Shown in pieces: positions 59,035 to 64,000 of a DNA stretch of 64,000 nt (position 1 is its first letter; the number at the start of each line of letters is the position of its first letter). Under the pieces are notes generated by a model that saw only the letters and a program-made list of their open reading frames with translations, did not search any database and was not told where the DNA came from. The stretch is from Clavelina lepadiformis (taxonomy: Eukaryota > Chordata > Ascidiacea > Aplousobranchia > Clavelinidae), in NCBI RefSeq assembly GCF_947623445.1, contig NC_135245.1, positions 3,851,501 through 3,915,500 of the forward strand. The letters are read 5' to 3'. The translations under genes and the position numbers were made by a program.

Positions 59035-64000
<4,966 letters not shown>

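Overview
The window reads as metazoan nuclear DNA: AT-rich, with small exons (about 40-180 nt) separated by GT-AG introns of about 100-2000 nt. DRAP1, TMEM184 and a BEGAIN/TJAP1 homologue are present, with single-copy-like sequences, next to CYP2-type cytochrome P450 genes and abundant hAT, pogo-like, SINE and Ty3/gypsy relics. The mix suggests an invertebrate deuterostome, most likely a tunicate. That assignment is inference; no diagnostic species marker was found.

Layout. 1-1360: first five exons of a CYP2-clan P450 on the minus strand, running off the left edge. 1361-10100: repeat-rich, with a CCATGG palindrome array, a relic of an unrecognised multi-exon gene, a broken hAT transposase, a dispersed repeat family and a tRNA-derived SINE. 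10190-11212: first four exons of a second, very similar P450, also minus strand, with no 3' half. 11870-13066: two hAT-like non-autonomous elements abutting through a shared 8-bp target duplication. 13100-23735: intergenic repeats, dominated by an interrupted inverted repeat (arms about 16.2-20.9 kb and 22.3-23.7 kb) around a retroelement fragment. 23804-24808: the last three exons of a P450, plus strand, with no 5' half. 28615-33994: DRAP1 (NC2 alpha), plus strand. 34762-35382: pogo/Tigger-like element. 36129-42387: complete nine-exon BEGAIN/TJAP1-family gene, minus strand. 43060-44295: degenerate hAT element with a ZBED/GTF2IRD2-like transposase relic. 47029-51847: full-length Ty3/gypsy LTR retrotransposon with a 5-bp target duplication. 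53331-55519: GT32-type DXD glycosyltransferase, plus strand. 59035 to the right edge: TMEM184, plus strand, lacking only its C-terminal end.

The host genes are functionally unrelated: transcription repression (DRAP1), junction or synapse scaffold (BEGAIN/TJAP1), Golgi glycosylation (GT32), a membrane protein (TMEM184) and xenobiotic or lipid oxidation (P450s). The most interesting structure is the P450 region. One gene lacks its 3' half on the minus strand and another lacks its 5' half on the plus strand, and the intervening 13 kb holds a large inverted repeat. This pattern fits a local inversion that split a P450 gene. Other points of note are an apparently missing histone-fold exon in DRAP1, P450 paralogue divergence concentrated in the substrate-recognition region, and a recently inserted gypsy element that nevertheless has a disrupted reverse-transcriptase active site and an RNase H deletion.
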